Assembly (NCBI GenBank): GCA_019058315.1
Contig: JAHPZH010000001.1
Span: 789,169-853,168, forward strand
Direction: 5' to 3'
DNA from: Candidatus Helarchaeota archaeon
GTDB lineage: Archaea; Asgardarchaeota; Lokiarchaeia; Helarchaeales; RDOG01
DNA: 64,000 bases
Position 1 is the stretch's first letter, and each line of letters begins with the position of its first letter. Shown here one piece after another: positions 38,001 through 46,291 of this stretch. The position numbers and the translations under genes were made by a program. Under the pieces are notes generated by a model that was not told the DNA's origin, ran no database searches, and saw nothing but the letters and a program-made list of their open reading frames with translations.

Positions 38001-39830
38001 TTCGCCTTCCTTATCACCGAACTTCCCCCATGTGCCTAATAAATTCCCAATTAGATCGTAATAACGAATCATATTATTTTCAATATCTGCTAAGTAAAGA
38101 TAATTGGTCGAATTAACTGTGATTTTAAAATTGTTACTTAATTGTGAATCTTGCCATTTACCAACGGGATCACCAGTTGGAGAAAATATTCTTATTTGTT
38201 TATTACCCGAATCTGCCACATATATTATTGGTAATTCCCATTGTCTTTCTGGGGAGAAAATTGTAATTCCTGAAGGTGTCTTTAACTTTCCTTCTTGATT
38301 GGCTTCCCCATATTCGCCCCACTCTAGAACAAACCTTCCATTTTCGTCGAATTTCTGAATACGATGGTTATAATAGTCAGCTACGTAAATATAATTGTTG
38401 TAATTTGAACCATTCCATTCCTTACTAATATCTAAAGCATAAGGATGATCAAATTGACCCTTTAAAGATCCTGAGCTTCCCCATTCTAAGGTAAAATTTC
38501 CGTTGGAATCAAATTTTTTAATACGATTGTTGAGAGTATCGGCAACATAGATAAATCCTTTAGAATCTATTGCAATATCACGGGGTTGATTCATATAAAT
38601 AGGTCTATCAATAAAAGAATTATCATTAAAAGTAATATTATAATAATTGAGTGTTAAATTGTATAAAAATGCGTTTGAATAACAATCTGTGCTGAAATTG
38701 ACTCTAAATTTAAATATATTTTGAGTAGTATTTCTATATTCCGCTACGCCCAGCCAATTATCCGTATTAAAATCATAATATTCCAAAGTGATATTTGTAC
38801 CTAATTGTTTCTCTGAATTTATATCGACAGCTAAAATAGTTACATTATCACATATTGGAATATCCTTAGATGTATAATAACCATTTGTGAAATTACTTTC
38901 TAAATTCAAGATTCTATTTTCATAATGATTATTTGAAAAATTAAAATCAACTGAATCTATCCAAACTGTAAGGGAGGCACTACTACCAGAAGTACAAGAG
39001 CGGCAAGCATTGAGAAGGGAAGGAGAGTTAATTAATGGATAATCTCCATATTTTACATCATCAACATAAATAAACCATGTTCCACTAGTACAATTCCAAT
39101 GAACTTTGGCATGATACCATGTATTAGACGCCACACTTCTGATATTGCACCAATATGTACCATCCCAATATTGTAATTTGCCATTAATATCACCACGAAA
39201 TCCTATCATTATTCCATCACCAACAGTTGGATAAGGATAAATACAAAAATCACTACGTTCATTAACGTCATCAGATCTAAAATAAAATTCACAAATACCA
39301 GTTACAGAATCGGAAAAATTACATTGAGCTTGACCATAACCAGAACCAGTATCGTTTAATAATATAGTATGATTATGACCAGATATACCTTCGATTATAT
39401 GAATTTCATTAGATCCTGTTGAAATATCTGCCCAGCCCTCAGGGATTGAGTCAATTGTATCATTTTTAAAATTATATTGGGCTTGAAATATTCCTGGATT
39501 CTCTGTTAGATTTAAGTTACCATATCCATAATTTACATTTTGACTAGAATTATGATATTCTGTAAAATTTTTAATAAGTATAGTGTGTATAAATGAATCA
39601 TCAGATTCGTCTTCATTTGTAGTTTGAAGAAAAAGTTCAAAAGGATCTTCAGGAATTGGGTTATAATTGTCAATATATTTGGTTTGTAAAGTGTTTAATA
39701 TTAAAGTAAAATTCAAAAATTCTCTATTTATAAAGTTTGGCTGATTAATTTCAAGAAAATTAGTGAAATTTGGTAAAGTTATTATTGAAATTAAAATTAA
39801 AATGATATATTTTCTTTTATTTGCTCCCAT
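32073..39830 (-). CDS. 2585-residue NHL beta-propeller surface protein
   Basis: A signal helix (YIILILISIITLPNFTNFL) opens the protein. A laminin-G-like domain (about residues 130-310) precedes a long series of NHL-type repeats with PRDIAIDSKGFIYVADTLNN, then R.KKFD..G.F...WG; at least ten good copies lie between residues about 410 and 850. After weaker propeller blades comes a second laminin-G-like domain (about 1130-1270), more blades to ~1660, a beta-rich domain (~1690-2000) and four Ig-like domains with DN.SN.......DK..P endings. A membrane helix (WALISQIGVILGSIGVTAIL) and a short, very basic tail close it. This suggests an anchored extracellular scaffold or carbohydrate/protein-binding protein, in style like archaeal surface propeller proteins. 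Ligand unknown. ATG is preceded by GGAG. Confidence 0.88.
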   Translation of the reverse strand: MGANKRKYIILILISIITLPNFTNFLEINQPNFINREFLNFTLILNTLQTKYIDNYNPIPEDPFELFLQTTNEDESDDSFIHTILIKNFTEYHNSSQNVNYGYGNLNLTENPGIFQAQYNFKNDTIDSIPEGWADISTGSNEIHIIEGISGHNHTILLNDTGSGYGQAQCNFSDSVTGICEFYFRSDDVNERSDFCIYPYPTVGDGIMIGFRGDINGKLQYWDGTYWCNIRSVASNTWYHAKVHWNCTSGTWFIYVDDVKYGDYPLINSPSLLNACRSCTSGSSASLTVWIDSVDFNFSNNHYENRILNLESNFTNGYYTSKDIPICDNVTILAVDINSEKQLGTNITLEYYDFNTDNWLGVAEYRNTTQNIFKFRVNFSTDCYSNAFLYNLTLNYYNITFNDNSFIDRPIYMNQPRDIAIDSKGFIYVADTLNNRIKKFDSNGNFTLEWGSSGSLKGQFDHPYALDISKEWNGSNYNNYIYVADYYNHRIQKFDENGRFVLEWGEYGEANQEGKLKTPSGITIFSPERQWELPIIYVADSGNKQIRIFSPTGDPVGKWQDSQLSNNFKITVNSTNYLYLADIENNMIRYYDLIGNLLGTWGKFGDKEGEFSKPTDIAFDSEGDVHIMDSLNHRIQKFTFSGDYINESSWGILGYEEGEFYAPNGLVIDQQDDFYLADPLNYRIQKYDNETNFLWQVGTVIPELEIPTVTYIDKWSQYGNMNLNNSRGMAVDSEGNQYVCDSANNVIVKFDKFGNFIKKWGNGSPSVEYEFNNPGGITVDSDGYIYVADSGNNRIHIFSDSIYFFNFNTWAANDTFSFPNDLEVYTDKENRDYLYVVDKNNKRIVKFFIDKEVENREILGYMYITDWDSYEIEDEIHYFQEPYGIAIDSEGSLTVSDGENKSLIIFDSTGEPSSKINNTFNNPLGLYYDSHNRLYLIDTDPDYNNHSLYILTGLIIFAKIDINTTTPLDVCVDLNDNILITTNNSILKYRYLKNFPSLLSIIEPNFTQSSLNTSISPAFDKQGNIYALKDNLIYKFDNYGNYLATFNSGLNGTGTDIEIKNFENVSFLYHALHDDNGPEHVVIYALDGEKIYQINITNYDNLSSIVIDDNQSIYCLTNSEILKFAYTSGHYKGLFSFTNDTIGCNPSGWTVEETLPTTVQVVSEVIGHKKVVEMVKVDDKIEYSFGDDYDNGIVEFYIQSTDVNNFYEFRFTIAPKSGSSKYCRAYINNDHFTGKNGSDLFYICSAIDNTWYHFKVVFNVSSGWYLFINDIRYPTSGEYAFSSDSTPYSYIQFENFQSGSYKNYVDAVDFSWSEGYYEGRNKEMDHYCSLSNYNGSGEISSEGLKNQIEVDSLGNLYYLSHSTNEILKIDWEAQEISERWHIDQNLTEHQIFMDKKDNLYLLNKLDGEAQILKFSNESDLTSRYEFNYNESEDISLSIDYFRDVYIFKNISSNQSMLYKYGSQEIPPELTFQLTDDESWTEVIMNTTGYIFGISSIDNSIKIYNSSGYYRKTLSDSGLESPFRIDIDSNNYLIVMDSDSTIKIYDDEIQYFNTIIYEPNLNFIDFYITDKINILAENQSGNYYIRSYIYNLTSAELNYSISDVDLKLPTSICVFTNDDLDQIYITDLLDNKIKVIYENGSILREWGKYGSMCGDFIGPYKVVRDYCGGVYVLDIGNSRIQKFDKHGNFKSEWGQFRWSLVPNGLKNNIDLAINQNDILVLDSLRIDKFHYEFLGNDTYNSEDPDNTDEYIADEKIFITERIIEEGAEFDIPVIYGIIYDPPGTGSYGYIKKGSERYIDLKINLKTSYEHDMISIFTINGFGGGIGGGGFIEWTNDNSWRIYEKTTEEITSSKSNDKEFMGPGRGDVIWGRYKLDYYYLVEITKYNSKGEIIAPPEYKYYTWMDLGGEIQITMQEISTAFKNNTKLPKLLKALKRANLVYDNIVDSSELDDEIPSSIEDTSSIISILYPKATKLKDNLFLTGGGQTYTYEEENSEAVSYLLSTNTGCNIRAYVKLGHDWGHSIGYISAPLGFGTYTGITSKYKYQFDYTFTYKWVVEQSIEVGQEETKTMGYIFEDQPTRNIADQYIIDVYRDKRYQTLAFTIENLSKSHDPWEYYTRDNVPPRICEIDLVDQNNNTKPDNIVGETARIRVQAEDIDLSNNPESGVDNVILYDNLSSTVDEPIEIQFEPAVDGYFYFDLDITELGFGEGYRTIYTRAYDNYSNYKISEIQILIDKSSPHLVKIAPLVSPQLPGAIELYATANDTNDIAYVKYYDGDPDSNGEFIGTSYNFGDSWKFIWVTNRTDEGNHSIYVVAYDNGGNFADDGPSMIYIGDPDPPSKCIIIEPNDGEAKNGDVTIKVEVYDQFSGVHKVEFFIGDPKDDGVLMDSINKDPFLSSMTECEFIWDIDSVNDDLYEIFIVAYDNYSNNRTDKIHLYIDKKAPNVFNFTYGHRNNYSVEFWVNNLSDDLSGIAKVEYYKGSVKIGEGIQPDQFQFLWFGPNGTHDIWARAYDWTGNYTDSNNNETVIIIYGNNKGKHPILLFPKLNDANWALISQIGVILGSIGVTAILFIRKWKRKRRNYSKMLKKS

Positions 39831-39890
39831 TTTGGGTTTTCTCCTATCAATTAAATTTAAAGAATTTTCCTATGTTAATTCCCTTGGAAG

Positions 39891-39902
39891 TATATAAACC
39901 CC
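39891..39902 (-). promoter_or_regulatory. TATA-like promoter of the NHL surface gene
   Basis: Minus-strand reading gives GGGGTTTATATAC, a TATA box with a G-rich BRE-like flank, about 60-70 bp before the ATG. A leader of about 35-40 nt would include the GGAG ribosome binding site. Confidence 0.45.
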
Positions 39903-40523
39903 ACAAAAGTCATATTTAAAGATTATTGAATATTTTATTGATATATAGAAAGATTTATCTAGAGAATGCTTTGTTTTTAAACCGCATAGTATATAATTTT
40001 TTATCTTTATATCCTTATTTTATTGAATAAAAATAAATATTTCCGTTTTTCTTATTATAAACCAAAATATATCAGATTATTCAATAACCCACTTCTGTAT
40101 CTATGATACATACCAAAGATATTTTGTTTCATAAATACAAAATAAATATACTAATAAATTGATTGTTTAAATTTTATAAAGTGACTTATTCTGTAATCAT
40201 CTTCTGACTTTAATTAAAAAAAAATTAGCATATTGAGAAGAAAATTTAATTTCTTTCAAAAGACTCAATAGAAAATCAAAATATTGATTATAAGAATAAT
40301 GGATATAAATATATTAGAACTAGAATCCTAATTATTACTCAAGTATTAACAATTTGTATTAATTAAATAGAAATTAAAAATTGGGATCTATTCGAAGGTC
40401 TTTGTAGCCAAATTTTACAGAATTTAGTACTGAATAACTTATTTTCTTTTTTTTTTAAATTTTTAAATTTTCATCTATTTTCAGGAACTAAATTCAAGAT
40501 TTAATTTATCAATAAATTTATCG
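39903..40523. other. AT-rich spacer without an identifiable gene
   Basis: About 620 bp of very AT-rich sequence between the divergent surface genes, ending in a long T-run (about 40448-40457). I see no coding frame of note; it may be decayed sequence belonging to the pseudogene that follows. Confidence 0.4.
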
Positions 40524-40715
40524 ATGAGAGATGATGATAGTTGGGCTTATTTATTCTATAATCCAATATCAAGCAATGATAATTTGCCACCTTTAATTCT
40601 ACTATTAACGATGCTAGAAGCTGGAGATTAATTAATATTCATATATCTAATAATTGGAATCGGTGCAGCGGCAGTAATAGTCATATTAATTATTGTGATA
40701 AAGCAGAAAAAATAA
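40524..40715 (+). pseudogene. Decayed 3' end of a propeller surface-protein gene
   Basis: Translation gives LFYNPISSNDNLPPLILLL, then a stop, then LIFIYLIIGIGAAAVIVILI and a basic end. This matches the C-terminus of the intact downstream gene (LLYNGVPSKDNLLPLIILLG ... YIFLIIGIGAAAAIVIFIVL) almost residue for residue. At the position of CAA (Gln) in the intact gene it has TAA (40629-40631), and everything upstream of about residue 10 of the fragment is lost. It is a truncated, nonsense-mutated remnant of a tandem duplicate, lying 170 bp upstream of the surviving copy. Confidence 0.82.
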
Positions 40716-40885
40716 TTTTCAAATAAACTTTATTCTTTTTCTTTTTTATAATAACAAAAAGATAGTTGTTCTAAAATCAATTTGCTTTTGCAATCCTAGC
40801 ATTAAATTAGACATTTCCTCAATGAAAAGATTTTTTAATCTATTTATTGAATTCAATTAAGAATTATTCATATCGAGGGAAAAAT

Positions 40886-42175
40886 ATGAAAAGGAAAATT
40901 GTAATTTTACTGTTCTCCCAAACAATCTTGATTTTTACGATGATTTTTCCGAGCTTAATGGCTATAACTAGTCAGAGCAACATATCTAACAATCTAGTTT
41001 TATCTATTACTGATACAAACAATGATCTAATATCATCCACAACTCCTATTCTATTAGGTAAATGGTCTACGAAAGAATATCCTTGCACAGTAGACATTTC
41101 GGCGGATGGGAGATACTTTGTGTCAGGAGAAGTAATTCATTGCAATGTTACATTTTATAATAGAAATGGTCCTAAGTGGTTCAACGACACTGGAGCTGCT
41201 ATTAATTTCGTTGCCATTTCTGCAGATGGTCAATATGTTGTTTCTGGAGATGATGATTATAATCTTACTTTATTTAACCGAACTCATCATTTATTAGATT
41301 ATTACAATTTTACCAGTGGAGTTAATACAGTTGCGATTTCCGAAGATGGTATGTTCTTTGTTGTTGGAAATAATAATGGAAATGTTACTTTGTTCAATAG
41401 ATCCAACCCCAATTTCAATCAAATTAATAAGATGTGGGGTCATTCAGTAGGTGGAAGCGTTCATTCCGTAGATATTTCAAGGAACGGTAAATACATCGTT
41501 TCTGGAAATGATGCTGGAAATGTTACTTTATTTACACAAAACAATACAATACTATGGGAGTATAATACTGGAATTACTATAGTCAATTCAGTGGGAATTT
41601 CAGCCGATGGTGATTATATCGTCTCTGGGGATGCTGAACATAATGTTACTCTATTTAATAGAACTGACTGTTTTCTATGGAATTATCTAGCAGGAGATGG
41701 TATTAATTCAGTGGCAATTTCGCAAGATAGTCAATATATAGTTGCAGGAGACACTGGTGGTAACGTTACTTTCTTTATGCAAAACAGTACGAAATTATGG
41801 GATTATGAGACTGAGAGTTATGACGTATATGATGTAGCAATCTCGATAGATGGTCAATATGTAGTTGCCGGAGATGGCAATAGTAATATTACCTTGTTCA
41901 ATAGGGACGGATTTGTGTGGTTCTATGAAACTGGAGATGATGTTGAGGCTGTGGCGATTTCTGCAGATGGTCGATATATCGTTGGTGGATCAAATGATCA
42001 AAACGTATATTTGCTTTATAATGGAGTTCCAAGTAAAGATAATTTGCTACCTTTAATTATACTATTAGGGATGCAAGAAACTGGAGATCAAGTAATATAC
42101 ATATTTTTAATAATTGGAATAGGTGCAGCGGCGGCAATAGTAATATTTATTGTTTTGATAAAAAAGGGAGAATAA
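40886..42175 (+). CDS. WD40-like beta-propeller surface protein
   Basis: About 429 residues from the ATG at 40886, which has GAGGGA five bases upstream; an earlier in-frame TTG at 40847 lacks that. A signal helix (IVILLFSQTILIFTMIFPSL) is followed by about eight blades with V.ISADG.Y.VSGD...NVTLFNR, a WD40/YVTN-like pattern with the DG and SGD turns preserved and N-x-T sequons in each blade. A membrane helix (VIYIFLIIGIGAAAAIVIFI) and KKGE tail end the protein. It is likely displayed outside the cell as one seven- or eight-bladed propeller. T-tracts follow the stop at 42187-42203. A dead copy of its 3' end lies upstream. Confidence 0.87.
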   Translation: MKRKIVILLFSQTILIFTMIFPSLMAITSQSNISNNLVLSITDTNNDLISSTTPILLGKWSTKEYPCTVDISADGRYFVSGEVIHCNVTFYNRNGPKWFNDTGAAINFVAISADGQYVVSGDDDYNLTLFNRTHHLLDYYNFTSGVNTVAISEDGMFFVVGNNNGNVTLFNRSNPNFNQINKMWGHSVGGSVHSVDISRNGKYIVSGNDAGNVTLFTQNNTILWEYNTGITIVNSVGISADGDYIVSGDAEHNVTLFNRTDCFLWNYLAGDGINSVAISQDSQYIVAGDTGGNVTFFMQNSTKLWDYETESYDVYDVAISIDGQYVVAGDGNSNITLFNRDGFVWFYETGDDVEAVAISADGRYIVGGSNDQNVYLLYNGVPSKDNLLPLIILLGMQETGDQVIYIFLIIGIGAAAAIVIFIVLIKKGE

Positions 42176-42186
42176 ATCTCAAATTA

Positions 42187-42203
42187 TTTTTTTTAATTTT
42201 TTT
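42187..42203 (+). terminator. Oligo-T terminator after the WD40-like gene
   Basis: Runs of eight and seven T residues separated by AA, about 12 bp past the stop codon and just before a convergent gene. Confidence 0.5.
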
Positions 42204-42230
42204 AATTTTATATGAAATTTTTTCTCAGGA

Positions 42231-43814
42231 TTAATTATCTTTTAATTTATCTTTTAATGCAGCAATAATTATTTTAGCCTGCAAATTTTGAGGATCTAAT
42301 TCGATAATTTTTTGATAGCATTTTATTGCTTCATTGTATTTATGCAATTTTCCGTATAATTTACCTAAACATATCCAGCTAGAAATTTGTGCTGGATTAA
42401 TCTTTGTTATTTTTTCAAAACAAATTATTGCATTTTGATAATCCTCTAAATTCTTATATGCTACTCCAAGTTTTTCCCATGCTACAGCATTTTGAGGATT
42501 TATTTCAATAATTTTACCGTATAAATCAATTTTTCTATAACTATCGGTAAATTTTGGGGATATTTCCGACTTTTGAGATGTATTCAAAATTATTATTGAT
42601 GGATCTTTCATATTTGATAATTTTCGGCTTTGAAAAGGTTCTTTTTTTGTTTTTATATATCTTTTTCTATAAATTACAAAACTAAATACTGCAAGAATTA
42701 TACTACTCATTAGTTCGACACCAATAAATGGAATTAATAGATTAGGCTTATTATTTCCCACCAAATATAGTAAAATTAAAGATGGATCAAATGGAGTATG
42801 AGTCAGAGAAATAATAACAATTTGAATAGTGAAATAAGAACAATTCCTAAATGCAGATGGATGAGTATCATTTGCAAAAATTGTTATATTATATATCCCC
42901 TGAGGATAATTAATTTGCAATATTAATTCATAAAATCCTGGTGTAACTGTTTCTAGGATTAAAGCCCAATTTCTATTCCATCCTGTAAAATTTAATTCTG
43001 CATATGTAATGTATTTTGGAGATCCGGAATAGGTAGAAATTGAATCATTAATATTATCCAAATCAATAAAACGAAAGAAAATTGTGTAAGTTTGAATTGA
43101 ATTATTTATTGTCTCATTAATTTTCGATGGTATGGGATCTTCTGTTACTGGATCACACCATTGTATTATTGTATTATGCTTTCTAAACCAAATAGTCTGT
43201 ATTAGAGTTTGATTTTCGTAATTTGTTTTTCTAAATTCTATTGATAAGGTAATATTTTTAAATCCTGTTCGATTCCATGAAATCTGTTCTGTATCAAATG
43301 TAAAAGTGTAAATTTTTAATTCATGTAAAATCCCAGGAGTAACCTGATATTTACCAGGTTCCCATGATTTCCAATAACTTCCATTCCATATTTTCAAAGA
43401 ATGATAATTAATACTATCTAGAGTGGTTCCGTTAGTTGTTGAATAATTTAGGAATAATTTAAAGAAATAAAAAGATCCAGGAACCTCATAAGGAAAAATT
43501 GGTCCAGTTAACTCTTTAAACACTCCATTTATTGAATGTTGTTCTATTTTTTCAATCTTTAGTATAGTAGGAATTGGTAATATATGTAACCAAATCTCAA
43601 AACTTGTTTGGAGATAATTTATCTCAAAACCAGAAAAAGTATAGTGAATATTAATAGTGAAATTATAAGTCCCATTATTAAATGGTCCTCCATTTACAAC
43701 ATCTTCGGTTGGCCAAAGTTCTTTATAAATATTGGTATTAATTTCAAGTTTGTAAATTCCACCAGAACATGAGATACAATTTATTTTTATTTTTAAGTTT
43801 AAAATGGAATTCAT
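42231..43814 (-). CDS. Truncated surface-protein paralogue with TPR cytosolic tail
   Basis: 527 residues. Residues about 20-325 align closely with the membrane-proximal ectodomain of the 3583-residue surface protein: VVNGGPFNNGTYNFTINIHY, PGSFYFFKLFLNYS, W..WEPGKYQ, NRTGFKNITLSIEFRKTNY, IWFRKHNT and YNITIFANDTHPSAFRN all have direct counterparts there. A membrane helix (ELMSSIILAVFSFVIYRKRY) follows. The cytosolic part is different: instead of the helical IP.LS repeats it has about three TPRs (YGKIIEINPQNAVAWEKLGV, AIICFEKITKINP, AIKCYQKIIELDP). There is no signal peptide, and the frame starts within what should be the middle of an ectodomain, so it looks 5'-truncated; it may be a non-functional remnant or depend on internal insertion. 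Confidence 0.75.
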   Translation of the reverse strand: MNSILNLKIKINCISCSGGIYKLEINTNIYKELWPTEDVVNGGPFNNGTYNFTINIHYTFSGFEINYLQTSFEIWLHILPIPTILKIEKIEQHSINGVFKELTGPIFPYEVPGSFYFFKLFLNYSTTNGTTLDSINYHSLKIWNGSYWKSWEPGKYQVTPGILHELKIYTFTFDTEQISWNRTGFKNITLSIEFRKTNYENQTLIQTIWFRKHNTIIQWCDPVTEDPIPSKINETINNSIQTYTIFFRFIDLDNINDSISTYSGSPKYITYAELNFTGWNRNWALILETVTPGFYELILQINYPQGIYNITIFANDTHPSAFRNCSYFTIQIVIISLTHTPFDPSLILLYLVGNNKPNLLIPFIGVELMSSIILAVFSFVIYRKRYIKTKKEPFQSRKLSNMKDPSIIILNTSQKSEISPKFTDSYRKIDLYGKIIEINPQNAVAWEKLGVAYKNLEDYQNAIICFEKITKINPAQISSWICLGKLYGKLHKYNEAIKCYQKIIELDPQNLQAKIIIAALKDKLKDN

Positions 43815-44219
43815 AATTTAATTAGGAGATTCCGTTTTAAATAGTTTACTAGAAAAGAATTTAATAAGTTTCTCTATATTTAGAGACGAATCCACTTTGT
43901 TTCGGGAATAAATTTCTGATAAATTACCACGACGGGAAAGATAAATATTTCATTTGACATAAAATTTTAAATTTCATATATTTGTTAAGATGGATAATCA
44001 AGAATTGAAAGTTTCCATAAATTTTCTAAATTTTTTTTATTAAAAATACAATAAGATCATTCTTGCCATTTTGTTTTAAAATTAATTAAATAAATAAACT
44101 ACCGACAAAAATCCGATATTTTTTTAACTCTAATTTAAATCTAATAAATCAAAATTTAAATAAAATGATATTATAATAATAAATTTTAAATAGAATGATT
44201 TATTGGGGAATTTTTAGAA
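43815..44219. other. 405-bp spacer before the SMC-like operon
   Basis: AT-rich and non-coding as far as I can see. It contains two similar stretches near its right end (AAATTTAAATAAAATGAT at about 44150 and AAATTTTAAATAGAATGAT at about 44182) that may be operator-like direct repeats. Confidence 0.35.
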
Positions 44220-44238
44220 ACCGAATAAATATATTTTA
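44220..44238 (+). promoter_or_regulatory. BRE/TATA promoter of the SMC-like operon
   Basis: ACCGAATAAATATATTTTA places a purine-containing BRE-like ACCGAA directly before an AATATATTTT TATA box, 22-33 bp upstream of the first ATG (44260). This spacing implies a leaderless or nearly leaderless first gene. Confidence 0.5.
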
Positions 44239-44259
44239 AAAAGAAATTTATTTCAAAGG

Positions 44260-45723
44260 ATGGTGTTTAAAGTCAACAATGAAATACAAGAAAATAATTA
44301 TTCTTTAGCACAAAGAGAGATTAATTTAATTGTAAAAAAATTTAATAAAAAATTTAAAATTAATTTTAGAGAATTATTTGAAAACGAAATTACAAATCAA
44401 AGGAAAATTCAATTAATTAAAAATTTTTATGAAACTTTATTAATAAAATTTAAAGATTTAGAGAATTCTGAAGCTTTTAATAATTTTTTAAAAGAATTTG
44501 AATCAATTTTAGTTGACGAATCTAAATTAATTGACAAATTCTTAATAATTTGTGAAAAATTTGGAATTCAATTCAAATTACCAAAAAAAATTGATGATAT
44601 TTTTCATATTTATCGTATAATATCGAATCCCAATACCTCTACTAAATATTATTTTATACTCAAATGTTTTTATGAAAATTCGAATAGATATTTAACAAAA
44701 AAACATGTTGAAATCTTATTATCTGAAATTCTAGGGGATTCAATAATTGATTTAGATGTTTACTTTAGAAATTTAAAATCTGTGAAATTAATAAAAAAAC
44801 AAAGTAAGAGATATCATTTAACAGAAATCGGAGTTACTTTTTTTGATTCAATTTTAAAATTAAAAGAAGAAATGAAAATACCTTTAATAGATAAATTAGA
44901 TCGGGTTATGCTATTACAAGCATTATATGATGAAAAAGGAATTCCTATACAAAGTCATCATCATATTCAACAAATAAGTTCTCTTATTAAAGAATTTATT
45001 GATGAAATTATAGAACACGATAATGTCCTTGAATGGTCGTCATACCTTGATAAGTTAGATGATATTATTTTAGATCTAGAAACATTTGCCCAAAGATATA
45101 AAAATGATTTCGGGATTTATCAACAAATATTAAGAGAAAAATCAGAATTAGCAAGAAAACTTGCAATTTATCATGAAGTGGCTCAAGAATCACTTAATAA
45201 ATACATTTCTTTAATTCATCAAGGATACGATCCAAAAAGAATGAAGTTAATCATTAATTTATTTAATAAAACTATATTCTCAGAATTATCAAATTGTTTA
45301 TACAACAATATTTTAAATGCTAGATTACCTCAGAATGAAGATTTATGGATGGATATTTTAATCATTAATAAAAAAGATTTTGAAGATATTAAGGATAATA
45401 GAATAAAAGAATCAATTATGACTGAAAAATTAAAAGATTCTAAGGCAATTGAATTATTAGATTTTTATTATCCTAGTTATAAATTGATGGGAGAAAAATT
45501 AATTTCGAAAATTAATAAATCGCCAATCAAATTATCAGAATTAACCAAAAGGTGGGATTGTAATTGGAAAATTTTAGCAGATTTCATTAATAATTTACCT
45601 TCAATTATAACCGAATTTCCTATCATTGCAATTGCTCAGAAGAAAATATTTAATTTCAAAGAAGGTATTGCAAGAGAGGGTATATTTTATACTTTATTAT
45701 CGGGTGAGAAGAATGATATTTGA
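44260..45723 (+). CDS. Kleisin-like (MukF/JetA-type) subunit of an SMC operon
   Basis: 487 residues, no close family I can name. It is all-helical at the front, has a winged-helix domain around residues 135-205 (KCFYENSNRYLTKKHVEILL, ending YHLTEIGVTFFDSILKLK), a long helical middle (about 225-330) and a C-terminal winged-helix-like end (SPIKLSELTKRWDCNWKILA, FPIIAIAQKKIFNF). Winged-helix, helical bundle, winged-helix is the layout of MukF and of JetA in Wadjet systems, where the protein bridges the two SMC heads. Position supports it: it is first in an operon, overlaps the small winged-helix gene by 11 bp, and is followed by an SMC-like ATPase. The kleisin role is inferred from architecture and gene order, not from sequence identity. 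Confidence 0.6.
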   Translation: MVFKVNNEIQENNYSLAQREINLIVKKFNKKFKINFRELFENEITNQRKIQLIKNFYETLLIKFKDLENSEAFNNFLKEFESILVDESKLIDKFLIICEKFGIQFKLPKKIDDIFHIYRIISNPNTSTKYYFILKCFYENSNRYLTKKHVEILLSEILGDSIIDLDVYFRNLKSVKLIKKQSKRYHLTEIGVTFFDSILKLKEEMKIPLIDKLDRVMLLQALYDEKGIPIQSHHHIQQISSLIKEFIDEIIEHDNVLEWSSYLDKLDDIILDLETFAQRYKNDFGIYQQILREKSELARKLAIYHEVAQESLNKYISLIHQGYDPKRMKLIINLFNKTIFSELSNCLYNNILNARLPQNEDLWMDILIINKKDFEDIKDNRIKESIMTEKLKDSKAIELLDFYYPSYKLMGEKLISKINKSPIKLSELTKRWDCNWKILADFINNLPSIITEFPIIAIAQKKIFNFKEGIAREGIFYTLLSGEKNDI

Positions 45724-46291
45724 AATTAACGACGAATTCTTAGAAGATGTTCAACTATTAATCAATATTTTAATATTTAACGGAGGGAAAGGTATTAGTT
45801 TAGATGAAATTAAAAAGATTTTTGAAGAAAATTGTGATTCTATAATCAACGAAACTGATATCATTTTAAAGATGCTTCAGATAGAATTAAGAAATAATGA
45901 GAATAGACTTTTTATTGTTCCAAATAGAAAAATATATACTCAATTAAATTTATATGGTATAACAAATAAATTATTATCTCTAGAAACTAAAGAGCGAGAA
46001 AAACTAACACGCTTTATTACATTGTACTTGGCTGAGGGGAAAAATGAACCAATATCTAAAGAAAAAGTTAAATTTGAATTAAATGAAAAGTTTGGACTTA
46101 ATTTAGTTGAAAAAGATCTAAGAACTTTAGAAAGGTTTGGTTATATTAAATTAATTCATAATAAATTCGTTGATCTGGGATGGAGATTAAAAAATAGCAA
46201 AGAATTTAAAAGTTTTGAAACAAAATTTTTAGAATTTATAAAGAGGTTTGAAAAAAAACAAGTGTTAAAGGATAAAATTCGAAATGACTAG
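45713..46291 (+). CDS. Small winged-helix (MukE/JetB/kite-like) subunit
   Basis: 192 residues from the ATG at 45713, which is preceded by GGTGAG at a good distance and overlaps the end of the kleisin-like gene by 11 bp; a longer in-frame start at 45626 has no such site. There are winged-helix-like segments at about residues 15-75 and 95-165, the second ending NLVEKDLRTLERFGYIKLIH. Tandem winged-helix proteins of this size are the kite subunits (MukE, ScpB, JetB, Nse1/Nse3) that dimerise on the kleisin. Its stop overlaps the SMC-like start by 8 bp, so the three genes are translationally coupled and probably made in fixed ratio. Subunit role inferred from context. Confidence 0.62.
   Translation: MIFEINDEFLEDVQLLINILIFNGGKGISLDEIKKIFEENCDSIINETDIILKMLQIELRNNENRLFIVPNRKIYTQLNLYGITNKLLSLETKEREKLTRFITLYLAEGKNEPISKEKVKFELNEKFGLNLVEKDLRTLERFGYIKLIHNKFVDLGWRLKNSKEFKSFETKFLEFIKRFEKKQVLKDKIRND

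Noticed and set aside
39831..40523. Small genes or RNA gene in the long spacer
   Set aside because: Only short AT-rich frames without ribosome binding sites; no GC-rich stem-loop or tRNA-like region.
45626..45712. Longer N-terminus of the small winged-helix protein
   Set aside because: The ATG at 45713 has a strong GGTGAG site; the extension overlaps the kleisin-like gene by a further 87 bp with no site of its own.
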